Shown: positions 16,908-25,630, counted from the stretch's first letter. The stretch: 64,000 nucleotides of DNA from Pedobacter sp. Leaf176 (GCF_001424305.1 NZ_LMPD01000005.1:62001-126000), one strand, 5' to 3'. The notes: a model not told the origin generated them from the sequence alone. Translations and numbers: made by a program.

Positions 16908-17372
16908 ATGGTAGAGTTAAAAGAAGGTGATTTTGCTCCGGCAATTACCTCAAAAGACCAAAATGGAGCCGAAGTTTCTTTAAGTGATTATAAGGGGAAA
17001 ACCGTTGTTTTATATTTTTATCCTAAAGACGATACACCAGGTTGCACTGCTGAGGCATGCGACTTCAGGGATAATTACCAGGGCCTGCAAGCTAAAGGAA
17101 TTGTTGTTTTGGGTGTCAGCGTTGATGATGAGAAGTCTCATCAGAAATTTGTAACCAAACATAATTTGCCTTTTAAGCTACTGGCAGATACCGATCAAAA
17201 GATTGTTAACGATTACGGCGTTTGGACTGAAAAAAACATGTATGGAAAGAAATATATGGGCACAGCCCGCAGCACTTTCATCATTGATGGCGAAGGGAAA
17301 ATTTCGCATATCATCAAAAAAGTAGATACAAAAAATGCTACGCAACAAGTACTCGATTTAATCAATAACTAA
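16908..17372 (+). CDS. bcp: Thioredoxin-dependent peroxiredoxin Bcp
   Basis: This 154-residue protein belongs to the bacterioferritin-comigratory-protein branch of peroxiredoxins. The peroxidatic cysteine is Cys46 in DDTPGCTAEACDFRD, and Cys51, five residues later, is the expected resolving cysteine of the atypical 2-Cys type. The fold markers LYFYPKDDTPGCT and GVSVDDEKSHQKF are present, and the length is exact for the family. It reduces hydrogen peroxide and alkyl hydroperoxides with electrons from thioredoxin, in the cytosol. It precedes the transketolase genes but has its own AT-rich upstream region. Confidence 0.95.
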   Translation: MVELKEGDFAPAITSKDQNGAEVSLSDYKGKTVVLYFYPKDDTPGCTAEACDFRDNYQGLQAKGIVVLGVSVDDEKSHQKFVTKHNLPFKLLADTDQKIVNDYGVWTEKNMYGKKYMGTARSTFIIDGEGKISHIIKKVDTKNATQQVLDLINN

Positions 17373-17395
17373 TTATGATATAGCAGGTAAAATAT

Positions 17396-17403
17396 TACCT
17401 TTG
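17396..17403 (+). promoter_or_regulatory. TAnnTTTG -7 box for the transketolase operon
   Basis: TACCTTTG lies 25 nt before the ATG at 17429, in the short gap behind bcp, which indicates independent transcription of the transketolase pair. Confidence 0.6.
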
Positions 17404-17428
17404 TTATGTAACAACAATTCTTATTTTA

Positions 17429-18274
17429 ATGAAACATACAATAAAAGAATTAGAAGATATTGCTTCGCAGATAAGACGAGACATTGTAAGAATGGTTCAC
17501 GGATGCCAATCAGGCCACCCAGGTGGTTCATTAGGCTGTGCCGATTTCTTCACCGCTCTATATTTCGAAGTTTTAAACTATAATACAGACTTTAAAATGG
17601 ACGGCATTGGTGAAGATCTATTCTTCCTGTCTAACGGCCATATTTCTCCGGTTTGGTATAGTACTTTAGCCCATGCAGGCTTTTTCGATAAAAGTGAATT
17701 GGCAACTTTCCGTAAGTTAGATTCGAGATTACAAGGTCACCCGACTACGCATGAAGGTTTGCCTGGAATTCGAGTAGCTTCAGGCTCATTGGGCCAGGGT
17801 ATGTCTGTAGCAATCGGTGCAGCACTAACGAAAAGATTAAATGGAGATAAATCGTACGTTTTTACTTTACATGGCGACGGTGAACTACAAGAAGGACAGA
17901 ACTGGGAAGCAGCAATGTTTGCGCCATTCCATGAATTAGATACTTTAATTTGCAGTGTGGATTATAACGGTCAACAGATTGATGGCCCAACTAAAAAAGT
18001 ACTTTCCCTAGATAGTTTACAAGCGAAATTCGAAGCTTTCGGATGGCATGTAATTAATACCGATGGAAATGACATGCAGTCGATTGTTGAAGGTTTACAT
18101 TATGCTAAAACTTTAACTGGAAAGGGTAAGCCAATCCTAAACCTGATGAGTACCCAAATGGGCGCGGGCGTCGATTATATGATGGGATCTCACAAGTGGC
18201 ACGGTACAGCCCCAAATGATGAGCAACTGGCAACTGCTTTAGCACAATTACCAGAAACTTTAGGGGATTACTAA
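17429..18274 (+). CDS. Transketolase, N-terminal (TPP-binding) subunit
   Basis: This 281-residue protein equals the pyrophosphate-binding half of transketolase. It has the HGCQSGHPGGSLGCADFF substrate/TPP loop, the LSNGHISPVWYS segment, and the thiamine diphosphate motif GDGELQEGQNWE around residues 149-160, with Asp150 as metal ligand. The partner subunit is the next gene. Two-gene transketolases are normal in many Bacteroidota and archaea. The pair moves two-carbon units between pentose and hexose phosphates in the pentose phosphate pathway. The two halves are separated by 102 nt containing a short leader-like ORF and hairpin. Confidence 0.93.
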   Translation: MKHTIKELEDIASQIRRDIVRMVHGCQSGHPGGSLGCADFFTALYFEVLNYNTDFKMDGIGEDLFFLSNGHISPVWYSTLAHAGFFDKSELATFRKLDSRLQGHPTTHEGLPGIRVASGSLGQGMSVAIGAALTKRLNGDKSYVFTLHGDGELQEGQNWEAAMFAPFHELDTLICSVDYNGQQIDGPTKKVLSLDSLQAKFEAFGWHVINTDGNDMQSIVEGLHYAKTLTGKGKPILNLMSTQMGAGVDYMMGSHKWHGTAPNDEQLATALAQLPETLGDY

Positions 18275-18325
18275 ATTAGATTAGAAATTTGAGTCTCATG
18301 TCTAAAATCTCATATCTAAAAAACA

Positions 18326-18349
18326 ATGAAAACCTGCGGGCAAGCTTGA
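18326..18349 (+). other. Short leader ORF MKTCGQA between transketolase subunits
   Basis: ATGAAAACCTGCGGGCAAGC followed by TTGA encodes a seven-residue peptide and stop. The surrounding CTGCG (18334-18338) and CGCAG (18351-18355) form a small stem. A similar start, MKTCISNN-stop, occurs upstream of the cytochrome gene at 63114. Whether it is translated is unknown; it may be a member of a repeated leader sequence family. Confidence 0.3.
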
Positions 18350-18376
18350 ACGCAGCTAATTTAAAAATTTAAGACC

Positions 18377-19333
18377 GTGAAAAAATACACATATACAGAG
18401 AAAAAAGATACCCGTTCAGGTTTTGGCGCCGGTTTACATGAAGCTGGTAAAAAGAATGAAAACGTGGTTGCTTTGTGTGCCGATTTAGTCGGTTCATTAA
18501 AAATGGATGCTTTTATTAAAGATTTTCCGGAGCGCTTTACACAGGTTGGTATTGCCGAAGCAAATATGATTGGCATTGCCGCAGGTATGACAATTGGTGG
18601 AAAAATTCCTTTTACAGGTACTTTTGCTAATTTTTCTACAGGTCGTGTTTACGATCAAATTCGTCAATCGGTAGCCTATTCAAATAAAAATGTTAAAATC
18701 TGTGCTTCACACGCCGGCTTAACGCTGGGCGAAGATGGTGCAACACACCAGATTTTGGAAGATATTGGTTTAATGAAAATGTTGCCAGGCATGGTGGTTA
18801 TTAATCCTTGCGATTACAATCAAACAAAAGCCGCAACTTTAGCAATCGCAGAATACGAAGGCCCGGTTTATTTACGTTTCGGCCGCCCGGTTATCCCTGT
18901 TTTCACCGATCCTGACCAAAAATTTGAAATCGGAAAAGCCTGGATGGTGAATGAAGGAACGGATGTAACCATCATTGCAACCGGACACATGGTTTGGAAA
19001 GCAATCGAAGCGGGGGAAAAATTGGCAGAATTGGGCATAGATGCAGAAATCATCAACATCCACACCATTAAACCTTTGGATGATGAAGCCATTTTAAAAT
19101 CAGTTAAGAAAACCGGCTGCGTTGTTACCTGCGAAGAGCACAACAAATTTGGCGGGTTAGGCGAAAGCGTTGCCCGTTTACTAACCACAGAGTTACCAAC
19201 GCCACAAGAATTTGTGGCTACAAATGACACTTTTGGAGAGAGCGGAACACCTGACCAACTGATGTCTAAATACGGTTTGGATGCTGTAAACATCGTGGAA
19301 GCCGCTCAGAAAGTAATTGGCAGAAAGAAATAA
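18377..19333 (+). CDS. Transketolase, C-terminal subunit
   Basis: This 318-residue protein corresponds to the pyrimidine-binding and C-terminal domains of transketolase. The N-terminal part has the conserved glutamate in RFTQVGIAEANMIGIAAGM, the residue that protonates the TPP aminopyrimidine. It is followed by FANFSTGRVYDQIRQSVAYSN, HAGLTLGEDGATHQ and PVYLRFGRP. The last 130 residues form the Rossmann-like C-terminal domain (VTIIATGHMVWKAIEAGEKL). It forms the active enzyme with the upstream subunit. A strong hairpin terminator follows at 19353. Confidence 0.93.
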   Translation: MKKYTYTEKKDTRSGFGAGLHEAGKKNENVVALCADLVGSLKMDAFIKDFPERFTQVGIAEANMIGIAAGMTIGGKIPFTGTFANFSTGRVYDQIRQSVAYSNKNVKICASHAGLTLGEDGATHQILEDIGLMKMLPGMVVINPCDYNQTKAATLAIAEYEGPVYLRFGRPVIPVFTDPDQKFEIGKAWMVNEGTDVTIIATGHMVWKAIEAGEKLAELGIDAEIINIHTIKPLDDEAILKSVKKTGCVVTCEEHNKFGGLGESVARLLTTELPTPQEFVATNDTFGESGTPDQLMSKYGLDAVNIVEAAQKVIGRKK

Positions 19334-19352
19334 TATATAAACAACCTGCGTT

Positions 19353-19412
19353 AAAGACACAAAGAACACAAGGAAATATCCAAACCTTTGTGTACTTTGT
19401 GTCTTTATTATT
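19353..19412 (+). terminator. Terminator-like inverted repeat after transketolase
   Basis: AAAGACACAAAG (19353-19364) pairs perfectly with CTTTGTGTCTTT (19395-19406). An inner ACACAAGG / CCTTTGTGT partial stem extends the hairpin, and the right arm is followed by ATTATTTAATT. Sequences of the AAAGACACAAAG type look like a dispersed intergenic repeat used as transcript end. Confidence 0.6.
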
Positions 19413-19431
19413 TAATTCCTAATCGTTTTTA

Positions 19432-19992
19432 ATGAAACAAGTTGAAGATTCAGAAATTCTTGCAATGTTTGCCGTGGAGCGCACTCGAAATGAAGCTTTT
19501 AATTTGTTATTAAAAAAGTATCAGCAAAAAATATACTGGCACATTCGGCGGTTGGTTTTAAATCATGATGATTGCGATGATTTAATCCAGGAAGTATTTG
19601 TCAAGGTTTGGAAAAATCTCGACAAATTTCGGTCCGACTCCCAACTTTACACATGGATATATCGTATCGCTACCAATGAATCCATTACGTTTCTTAACAA
19701 ACAGAAGCAGCGAAACAATACACCAATGGACGAAGTTTCTGCAGAACTGGCAGAAAACCTAATCGCATCATCTTACTTTAACGGTGACAAACTTGAGCTA
19801 AAACTTCAAAAAGCAATTCTTACTTTACCTGAAAAACAGCGAATTATTTTCAATATGAAATATTTTGATGATATGAAATATGAAGAAATTTCCGAGGTAC
19901 TCGGAACCTCTGTAGGCGCTTTAAAAGCGTCATTTCACATCGCAGCAAAAAAGATTGAAGCTTTTATTACAAATGATGAAATAGACTATTAA
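19432..19992 (+). CDS. ECF-type RNA polymerase sigma factor
   Basis: This 186-residue sigma-70 family factor has only regions 2 and 4, as in ECF sigma factors. Region 2 includes HDDCDDLIQEVFVKVWKNLDKFRSDSQLYTWIYRIATNESITFL. Region 4 includes LPEKQRIIFNMKYFDDMKYEEISEVLGTSVGALKASFHIAAKKIE, a helix-turn-helix that would read the -35 element. It is followed by a membrane-bound probable anti-sigma factor and a secreted Spy-like protein within 1.7 kb on the same strand, so an envelope-stress circuit is a reasonable inference. Target promoters cannot be deduced. Confidence 0.93.
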   Translation: MKQVEDSEILAMFAVERTRNEAFNLLLKKYQQKIYWHIRRLVLNHDDCDDLIQEVFVKVWKNLDKFRSDSQLYTWIYRIATNESITFLNKQKQRNNTPMDEVSAELAENLIASSYFNGDKLELKLQKAILTLPEKQRIIFNMKYFDDMKYEEISEVLGTSVGALKASFHIAAKKIEAFITNDEIDY

Positions 19993-20025
19993 ACCTTTTC
20001 ACTTTAATTGTATCATATATCTGTG

Positions 20026-20682
20026 ATGAATGAAAATTTAGAAAATAACGATTGGATTAAAGATGCGCCGACCCTTGCCGCAATGGCCAAGCGCAATCCC
20101 TTCTCCGTTCCTGCGGGATATTTCGACAATTGTGAGGAGGCTGTTTCAAACAACATTTTTTTGGATGGCTTGAAACAAAGTATTAGTGATAACGCTTTCC
20201 TTATACCAGAAAATTATTTTGAGGAATTAACAGAAATGATTGAAACGAGAATCGCTTTCCAGCAATCGGTTCAACCAATTAACAAATTTGCTGTTCCTGA
20301 AAATTACTTCGAAACTTTACAAAGCAGAATAACAATTAGAATAAATACAGAACAAACCATAAAAAAAGAGGCTAAAATTATTCCTTTATGGAGACGAAGT
20401 TTTGTTAAATATGCAAGTGCGGCTTGCTTTTTATTGATAGCATCTTTTGGGTTTTACTTCTACCAAAACAATCAATCTGCTGAAATGGTAAGCGTTCCAC
20501 AAATGCGGACTGCGGATTTTGCAAACGACCAAATGCTTTATGATATTGATGAAACGACAATCTTAGACCATTTGGAAGCACAAAATACATCTAATATAAA
20601 AACAACTTCTGCCTCAGATACAGAAGTGGAAAATTACATCCTGAGTAACTATTCATCAACTGATTTAGCTCAGGAATTATAA
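20026..20682 (+). CDS. Probable anti-sigma factor with three VPxxYF repeats
   Basis: This 218-residue protein lies 33 nt behind the ECF sigma gene. The N-terminal 120 residues are hydrophilic and carry three evenly spaced copies of a motif: VPAGYF at 28-33, IPENYF at 60-65 and VPENYF at 90-95. One transmembrane helix follows at about 127-146 (YASAACFLLIASFGFYFYQ), with a 70-residue tail outside. The layout of cytoplasmic sigma-binding part, single helix and periplasmic part is that of a membrane anti-sigma factor, although the zinc-binding HxxxCxxC motif is absent. The start at 20026 is preferred over the ATG at 20008, which would add MYHISV. Confidence 0.72.
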   Translation: MNENLENNDWIKDAPTLAAMAKRNPFSVPAGYFDNCEEAVSNNIFLDGLKQSISDNAFLIPENYFEELTEMIETRIAFQQSVQPINKFAVPENYFETLQSRITIRINTEQTIKKEAKIIPLWRRSFVKYASAACFLLIASFGFYFYQNNQSAEMVSVPQMRTADFANDQMLYDIDETTILDHLEAQNTSNIKTTSASDTEVENYILSNYSSTDLAQEL

Positions 20683-20695
20683 AAATTAATGTCAA

Positions 20696-21130
20696 ATGAA
20701 GAATTTATTTTTTGCTGCTTTACTATTGCTTCTACCATCAATAATTTGGGCACAAAGACCCAAGGGTGAAGAAATAGAATCGCTTAAAATTGCCTTTTTT
20801 ACAAAAAAACTAGATCTATCTCCTGAAGATGCTAAAGTATTCTGGCCAATCTATAATGACATGCAGGCGGAACAAAATGCACTTCGAAAAGAACGTTTTC
20901 AAAAAATGATTTCGTTTAGAAAAGTCACGGAAATTGATAATCTGACGGATGCACAAATCCAAAGTTTAATTACGAGCGAATTCGATTTCAGGCAACGCGA
21001 TTTAAACATCGAAAAGAAGTATTACAATAAATTTAAAGCAGTATTGCCGATTAAAATCATCGGTAAATTCTACCGGGCACAGGAAGCCTTTAAGCGAGAG
21101 TTGCTGAATCGCTTTAAGGACAGACAATAG
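20696..21130 (+). CDS. Secreted Spy/CpxP-like helical protein
   Basis: This 144-residue protein has a signal peptide (MKNLFFAALLLLLPSIIWAQ). The mature part is almost entirely helical and strongly charged, with FFTKKLDLSPEDAKVFWPIYNDMQAE and TDAQIQSLITSEFDFRQRDL. The LSPEDAxxFWPIY segment resembles the LTxxQ-type motif of Spy/CpxP periplasmic chaperones, and Bacteroidota proteins of this type are often placed behind ECF sigma genes. It probably acts in the periplasm as a stress sensor or holdase; this is inferred from context and composition. It lies 13 nt behind the anti-sigma gene and ends at a strong terminator. Confidence 0.7.
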   Translation: MKNLFFAALLLLLPSIIWAQRPKGEEIESLKIAFFTKKLDLSPEDAKVFWPIYNDMQAEQNALRKERFQKMISFRKVTEIDNLTDAQIQSLITSEFDFRQRDLNIEKKYYNKFKAVLPIKIIGKFYRAQEAFKRELLNRFKDRQ

Positions 21131-21131
21131 G

Positions 21132-21164
21132 AAAAGTCTTGCAGAAAAACTGCAAGACTTTTTG
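21132..21164 (+). terminator. Rho-independent terminator of the sigma operon
   Basis: AAAAGTCTTGCAG and CTGCAAGACTTTT form a perfect 13-bp stem around an AAAAA loop, followed by TG and a further T-run. It starts two bases after the stop codon and falls inside the longest open frame of the next gene, showing that this gene starts further downstream. Confidence 0.9.
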
Positions 21165-21186
21165 TTTTAAAGCAAGCTCATTTCTG

Positions 21187-21194
21187 TATTTTTG
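21187..21194 (+). promoter_or_regulatory. TAnnTTTG -7 box for the aminotransferase
   Basis: TATTTTTG ends four bases before the ATG at 21199, so the transcript is probably leaderless. Confidence 0.6.
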
Positions 21195-21198
21195 CCTC

Positions 21199-22395
21199 AT
21201 GTTAACACAACGCCAATTATTTCTGCAACACAATGCGCAAACATCGCCAGAGCCCTTAATGCTGGAATTCGTGAGGGCAAAAGGTGTTTATATATATGAT
21301 TCGGCTAATAAAAAGTACTTGGACCTGATAGCTGGCATAGGCGTAAGTAACATTGGTCATTGTCATCCCTCGGTTGTAAAAGCGATACAGGAACAAGCCG
21401 AAACTTACATGCATTTAATGGTTTATGGAGAATACATTCAAACACCTCAGGTAAATTTCGCAAAGGCTTTAGCTGATATTTTACCTGAAAACTTAAGTTG
21501 TAGTTATTTCTTAAACTCAGGTACGGAAGCCGTTGAGGGTGCAATGAAGCTCGCGAAACGCTACACCGAAAGAAAAGGTTTCATCGCCTGTAAAAATGCA
21601 TATCATGGCAGCACACAGGGTGCAGAAAGTTTGATGGAAAGCGACTTTTACTCTTCGGGTTATGGACCATTTTTACCGTATGTTAGCTTTATTGAGCATA
21701 ACAATATATCCGATTTAGAGAAAATTACCACCGACATTGCAGCTGTTTTTATAGAACCTATACAAGGCGAAGCGGGTATTCGTGTAGCTGATTTGGAGTA
21801 TATGCAGGCTTTAAGAGCTAAATGCGATGAAACAAAGACCCTGCTTATTTTCGACGAAATTCAATCTGGATTCGGCAGAAGCGGAAAAATGTTTGCATTC
21901 GAACATTACAATGTAAAACCAGATGTCTTACTTTTAGCCAAAGGGATTGGTGGGGGTATGCCCATTGGCGCCTTTATCAGTTCGCTGGAAATCATGTCAG
22001 TTTTATCTTATGCTCCTATACTTGGCCATATGACCACATTTGGTGGCCACCCTGTTTGCTGTGCAGCAGGGTTAGCCACTTTGAACACCTTAATAGAAAA
22101 TAAAATCGTTGATGAAGTTCAAGAAAAAGGCCAACTTTTTAAACGACTACTTATACATCCGGCCATAAAAGAAATAAGAGGTAAGGGTTTAATGCTTGCG
22201 GTGGAATTCGAAAATTTCGATGTCAACAAAAAAATTATTGATGCCTGTATTGTAGATGGCATATTATCAGATTGGTTTTTACATTGCAGCAACTCCATGC
22301 GCATCGCTCCTCCCCTGATTATTACAAAATCTGAAATTGAAGAAGCATGTGCCATCATCGTAAAAAACATTAACTTAGTTGTGGATAAAAGCTGA
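21199..22395 (+). CDS. Class III (fold I) pyridoxal-phosphate aminotransferase
   Basis: This 398-residue protein resembles acetylornithine/ornithine aminotransferases and is annotated in relatives as aspartate aminotransferase family protein. SGTEAVEGAMKLAKRY forms the PLP phosphate cup, YHGSTQGAESLM follows, and LLIFDEIQSGFGRSGKMFAFEHY carries the cofactor-binding Asp. The Schiff-base lysine is Lys248 in LLLAKGIGGGMPIGAF. The start is set at 21199, directly behind the promoter box; the longer frame would run through the upstream terminator. The exact amino donor is not evident, and no arginine or lysine pathway genes are adjacent. Confidence 0.9.
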   Translation: MLTQRQLFLQHNAQTSPEPLMLEFVRAKGVYIYDSANKKYLDLIAGIGVSNIGHCHPSVVKAIQEQAETYMHLMVYGEYIQTPQVNFAKALADILPENLSCSYFLNSGTEAVEGAMKLAKRYTERKGFIACKNAYHGSTQGAESLMESDFYSSGYGPFLPYVSFIEHNNISDLEKITTDIAAVFIEPIQGEAGIRVADLEYMQALRAKCDETKTLLIFDEIQSGFGRSGKMFAFEHYNVKPDVLLLAKGIGGGMPIGAFISSLEIMSVLSYAPILGHMTTFGGHPVCCAAGLATLNTLIENKIVDEVQEKGQLFKRLLIHPAIKEIRGKGLMLAVEFENFDVNKKIIDACIVDGILSDWFLHCSNSMRIAPPLIITKSEIEEACAIIVKNINLVVDKS

Positions 22396-22445
22396 AAGAC
22401 TAAAGCTAAAAGACTAAAGTGAAAGCAAAAGCTTAAAGACCAGCA
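22393..22445. repeat. AAGACTAAAGC-type simple intergenic repeat
   Basis: Iterated units such as GAAAGACTAAAGCTAAAAGAC, split by AAAGCTTAAAGAC, follow the aminotransferase stop. Similar runs occur at 27249-27275 and 28620-28645. They are low-complexity intergenic DNA without coding potential. Confidence 0.45.
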
Positions 22446-22552
22446 TATTACTAAAATTCCAAAATTAAGGACGTAGTCCTGGGTATGCAAATGTTGGCGG
22501 CCTTGATGCTTAATACCGAATACTTAATACTATATTAATACCCTACACTACA

Positions 22553-23230
22553 ATGAACGTTTTAATTGTTGAAGACGAAAAAAGCCTTGCACTCGAAATG
22601 GATGAGTTCCTTAGTAAGGAAGGTTTTATAATCGAACATGCCTGGAAAAAAGCCTCTGCAGAAGAAAAAGTTTTCGTTAACAGTTACGACTTTATTTTAT
22701 TGGATTTAGGGTTGCCAGATGGTGACGGATTTGAAATTTTAAAGCAGCTAAAGTCACTTAAAGACAGAGATGATGCCGTTATCATTTTAACAGCAAGAAG
22801 CGCAGTCGATGATAGAATCAAAGGTTTAGATGAAGGTGCAGACGACTATTTGCCAAAACCATTCTCACTGAACGAACTTCTGGCCAGGATGCATGCGATC
22901 ATCCGCAGAAAACATAAACTCGAAAAAAACGAAGTAAATATTCACGGCTTTTTGCTTAACATTCAAAACAGAACAGTCTCGTTTGCTGATGAGCGATTAA
23001 ACCTCACCAAGAAGGAATTCGAAATTTTTAACTACCTCGTGCTAAATAAGAACCGGGTTGTTTCGAGAATGAGTTTAACCGAACATGTATGGGGCGATAT
23101 TCTTGAGGTAAATTCAGATTCCAACTTCGTTGATGTTCACGTAAAAAACCTTCGTAAAAAGTTATTGGCGGTTAATCCTACTGATTGGTTTGAAACCGTC
23201 AGGAGCATTGGCTACAGGATAAATTGTTAA
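22553..23230 (+). CDS. OmpR/PhoB-type response regulator
   Basis: This 225-residue protein has an N-terminal receiver domain (residues 1-120) with the acidic pair in EDE at 7-9, the phospho-acceptor Asp51 in FILLDLGLPDGDG, Thr in ILTARS, and the switch Lys in DYLPKPF. A winged-helix DNA-binding domain of the OmpR type covers residues about 125-223 (NLTKKEFEIFNYLVLNKNRV and FVDVHVKNLRKKL). It is encoded 112 nt upstream of a histidine kinase that is its evident partner. The signal is unknown. Confidence 0.95.
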   Translation: MNVLIVEDEKSLALEMDEFLSKEGFIIEHAWKKASAEEKVFVNSYDFILLDLGLPDGDGFEILKQLKSLKDRDDAVIILTARSAVDDRIKGLDEGADDYLPKPFSLNELLARMHAIIRRKHKLEKNEVNIHGFLLNIQNRTVSFADERLNLTKKEFEIFNYLVLNKNRVVSRMSLTEHVWGDILEVNSDSNFVDVHVKNLRKKLLAVNPTDWFETVRSIGYRINC

Positions 23231-23342
23231 ATAGTCAGAAGTCGATGTTGGAGGATAGAAGCTTAGAAGTTTATATAGTGCTTAAATCTGTTTAATCACC
23301 AGTTGAGAATTTAAGTCAATAATATTGGGTTTTTCGTAAAAA

Positions 23343-24659
23343 ATGAAGTTACAAGTTAAGTTTTCATTATACAATGCGATAACTAAAATCGCCATTATAG
23401 TCATTTTAGGATCAATTATATTGTTTTCGATTGATAGAATTGCCTACCATCAGCTTGATAACCGTTTAATTAAAAAAAAAGGAAAAATTATAAAAAACCT
23501 TAACGATGCGGAGATTGATAGTTTACTTAATAATGAACAAACGTTTACCGATTATAATATCTTAAAAGAAGAATTCATTATCCTGACAGATATTCCCGAC
23601 AACCAGGCAGACTCTTCCGCAAAAATTATTACCGAAAGAAGGGAAATTGAGGGAGACATTGAATTTTATCGAATCCTAAACTATAAATTTTTATACCATT
23701 CAAACTGGTATAAGCTGGAACTCGGCGAGAGTATGACAGCCTTACAATCCATAAAAAACTCCATCAGGTTTTATATGCTGGTTGTGCTTTTCGCTTCACT
23801 GCTTGTTACACTGCTAACTGATTTTGCCTTTACAAATTTTCTGCTCAAGCCATTTTACCTGATTATTGATAAGAAGATTAACAAAGTTGACGATCCAACT
23901 CATTTCAATTATCAAAACATAAGAACAAATACTGATGATTTTAAAATTTTAGATAACAGTATAAATTCTTTAATGCGCAAGATTAACACACTTTTTGCAT
24001 TAGAGAAACAGTTTATAGCGAATGTGTCTCACGAGCTTTTAACACCCATTTCAATCTTGAGTACAAGGTTTGAGAATATGTTGAGTACGCCTGATATTCC
24101 TGTTGAGCATGAGAATAAAATCTTTGCATCTCTCAAGACGCTCAGTCGCCTGAAGGTTATTATCAACAGTTTGCTCTTAATCTCTAAAGTTGAGAATAAT
24201 CAATATTTAAAAACCGAAAAAATAGATCTGCAGGATGAGCTAAATGATATCTATAGTGATCTCGAAGATAAAATTTCAGATAAAAACTTAAAATATACCA
24301 TTGACTTGAAAGAAGACTTTTATTTTAAAGGTAACAAGGCGCTGGTACATACGCTGCTGACAAACATCTTAAGTAATGCAATTAAATACAATAACAGTGG
24401 CGGTGAAATACATGTCGTTGGCAAAACAGAAGATCATAATTTCAATTTAACCATAAGCGATAATGGAAAAGGTATGAGCCATGAAGTGCTTGAAAATGCT
24501 TTCGATCGTTTTAAAAGAGGAAATACCGAAGAAAATGGTTTTGGTTTAGGTTTAGCCATTGTAGATAGTATTGCTAAATTCCATAAAATAGAAGTGAAAA
24601 TCCGTTCAGTTGAAAATGAGGGCACAAGTGTAAACTTAATTTTCCCTGAAGCAGATTGA
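23343..24659 (+). CDS. Membrane sensor histidine kinase
   Basis: This 438-residue kinase has a first transmembrane helix at about 12-29, a periplasmic domain of about 110 residues, and a second helix at about 145-165. The dimerisation H-box carries His230 in IANVSHELLTPISIL, and the catalytic domain has the N-box TNILSNAIKYNN, G1 ISDNGKGM and G2 GFGLGLAI. The H-box reads SHELLTP rather than the common SHELRTP, a known variant. It is paired with the preceding response regulator. No dedicated target genes are adjacent; a 485-nt gene-free stretch follows. Confidence 0.93.
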   Translation: MKLQVKFSLYNAITKIAIIVILGSIILFSIDRIAYHQLDNRLIKKKGKIIKNLNDAEIDSLLNNEQTFTDYNILKEEFIILTDIPDNQADSSAKIITERREIEGDIEFYRILNYKFLYHSNWYKLELGESMTALQSIKNSIRFYMLVVLFASLLVTLLTDFAFTNFLLKPFYLIIDKKINKVDDPTHFNYQNIRTNTDDFKILDNSINSLMRKINTLFALEKQFIANVSHELLTPISILSTRFENMLSTPDIPVEHENKIFASLKTLSRLKVIINSLLLISKVENNQYLKTEKIDLQDELNDIYSDLEDKISDKNLKYTIDLKEDFYFKGNKALVHTLLTNILSNAIKYNNSGGEIHVVGKTEDHNFNLTISDNGKGMSHEVLENAFDRFKRGNTEENGFGLGLAIVDSIAKFHKIEVKIRSVENEGTSVNLIFPEAD

Positions 24660-25144
24660 GCAGATAGGCGAAACAATTAGCCATGCCAGACCAAATATTT
24701 CAACCAACTCATTAACGAGATCAGTTTAGGGTTAATCTTCATCTAGACAAAGAACTGGATCAAAAACGTATTGAACAAGAGTCTCCGCAGAACCGGGCTA
24801 AATAGACACATTCACAAAATCAGTTGTGCTGCCTTAGTGGACACGCCAATAACCGCATTCTAATAGTATAAAACTGGTTTATTATATAATAGCAGAAGCT
24901 TATAATTCAGAGCCCAACTTGACCAACACATTAAATAACCGACAAGATTTGCTAAAAATACTTGACAGAAATACATTGTAGTTTATAATCCTCTTGCCGG
25001 CGATAGCATTTTGCTCAACCGAAAAATTGTTGCTATTAGTATTATTAAAGTGCTCTTTAATACGACTTTGGTTTTAACATATCAATTAAAATTATTTAAG
25101 CATTTTTTTTATCTTGCTGAGCATTTATAAAGCAAACCAAATAC
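24660..25144. other. 485-nt intergenic region without recognised gene
   Basis: This AT-rich region lies between the histidine kinase and a lipoprotein gene. Only fragmentary open frames are present in all six frames, the longest plausible stretch being a 24-codon fragment around 24731-24804. I saw no hairpin with a T-run, no repeat shared with the rest of the window and no riboswitch-like conserved pairing. Confidence 0.6.
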
Positions 25145-25621
25145 ATGAAGAAACTAATTTTAGCAAGCGCAATTATTGCTTCGTTTGTAACCTCTTGCCA
25201 AAGCGATAGTAAGAAATATACTACTGTAGACTCTACAATAATGAGTGAACAACAAAGGGATTACAAAATACCAGACGAATGTTTTACTTACGATGACAAG
25301 AAAGGGAGCACTGGAAAACTTCTAATCTATGGAACTGGTGCTGATAGAGTTTTGGGGCAGCTAAGTTACAGTGTTGATGGTAAAGATAAAAATAGCGGTG
25401 ATTTTTATGGGTACATGAAGGGCGACACGATTATCGTAGACTATAAGTTCCAATCTGAAGGTGTTTATTCTCACCGTGAAGTTGCTTGGGTGAGAAAAGG
25501 CGACCAGCTTTTAGAAGGTTATGGAGCTACAAAGGATGTTAATGGCGATGTCAAATTTCAAGACGTTAAAAAATTAACTTTTGGTAAGTCTATTATTTTT
25601 GATAAAACAGATTGTAAATAA
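25145..25621 (+). CDS. Uncharacterised lipoprotein
   Basis: This 158-residue protein starts with MKKLILASAIIASFVTSCQS. Cys18 follows a lipobox-like FVTSC, so a lipid-anchored envelope protein is expected. The mature part has alternating polar and hydrophobic residues suggesting a small beta-rich domain (GKLLIYGTGADRVLGQLSYSV, DTIIVDYKFQSEGVYSHREV). I do not recognise a functional family; similar sequences are generally annotated as hypothetical lipoproteins. It converges with the pseudouridine synthase gene, leaving only nine bases between the stops. Confidence 0.75.
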   Translation: MKKLILASAIIASFVTSCQSDSKKYTTVDSTIMSEQQRDYKIPDECFTYDDKKGSTGKLLIYGTGADRVLGQLSYSVDGKDKNSGDFYGYMKGDTIIVDYKFQSEGVYSHREVAWVRKGDQLLEGYGATKDVNGDVKFQDVKKLTFGKSIIFDKTDCK

Positions 25622-25630
25622 TTGCATTGA

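Noticed and set aside
17429..19333. Frameshifted transketolase
   Set aside because: The two halves are each complete at domain borders, have separate good starts and are separated by 102 nt. Split transketolase is normal in this phylum.
23343..24659. Inactive histidine kinase because of SHELLTP in place of SHELRTP
   Set aside because: The phospho-accepting His, the N-box and the G-boxes are intact, and the Leu variant is known in active Bacteroidota kinases.
25058..25067. TAATACGACT resembling a T7 phage promoter
   Set aside because: Only the first ten bases match; the CACTATAGGG part is missing. No phage genes are present, so it is chance in AT-rich DNA.
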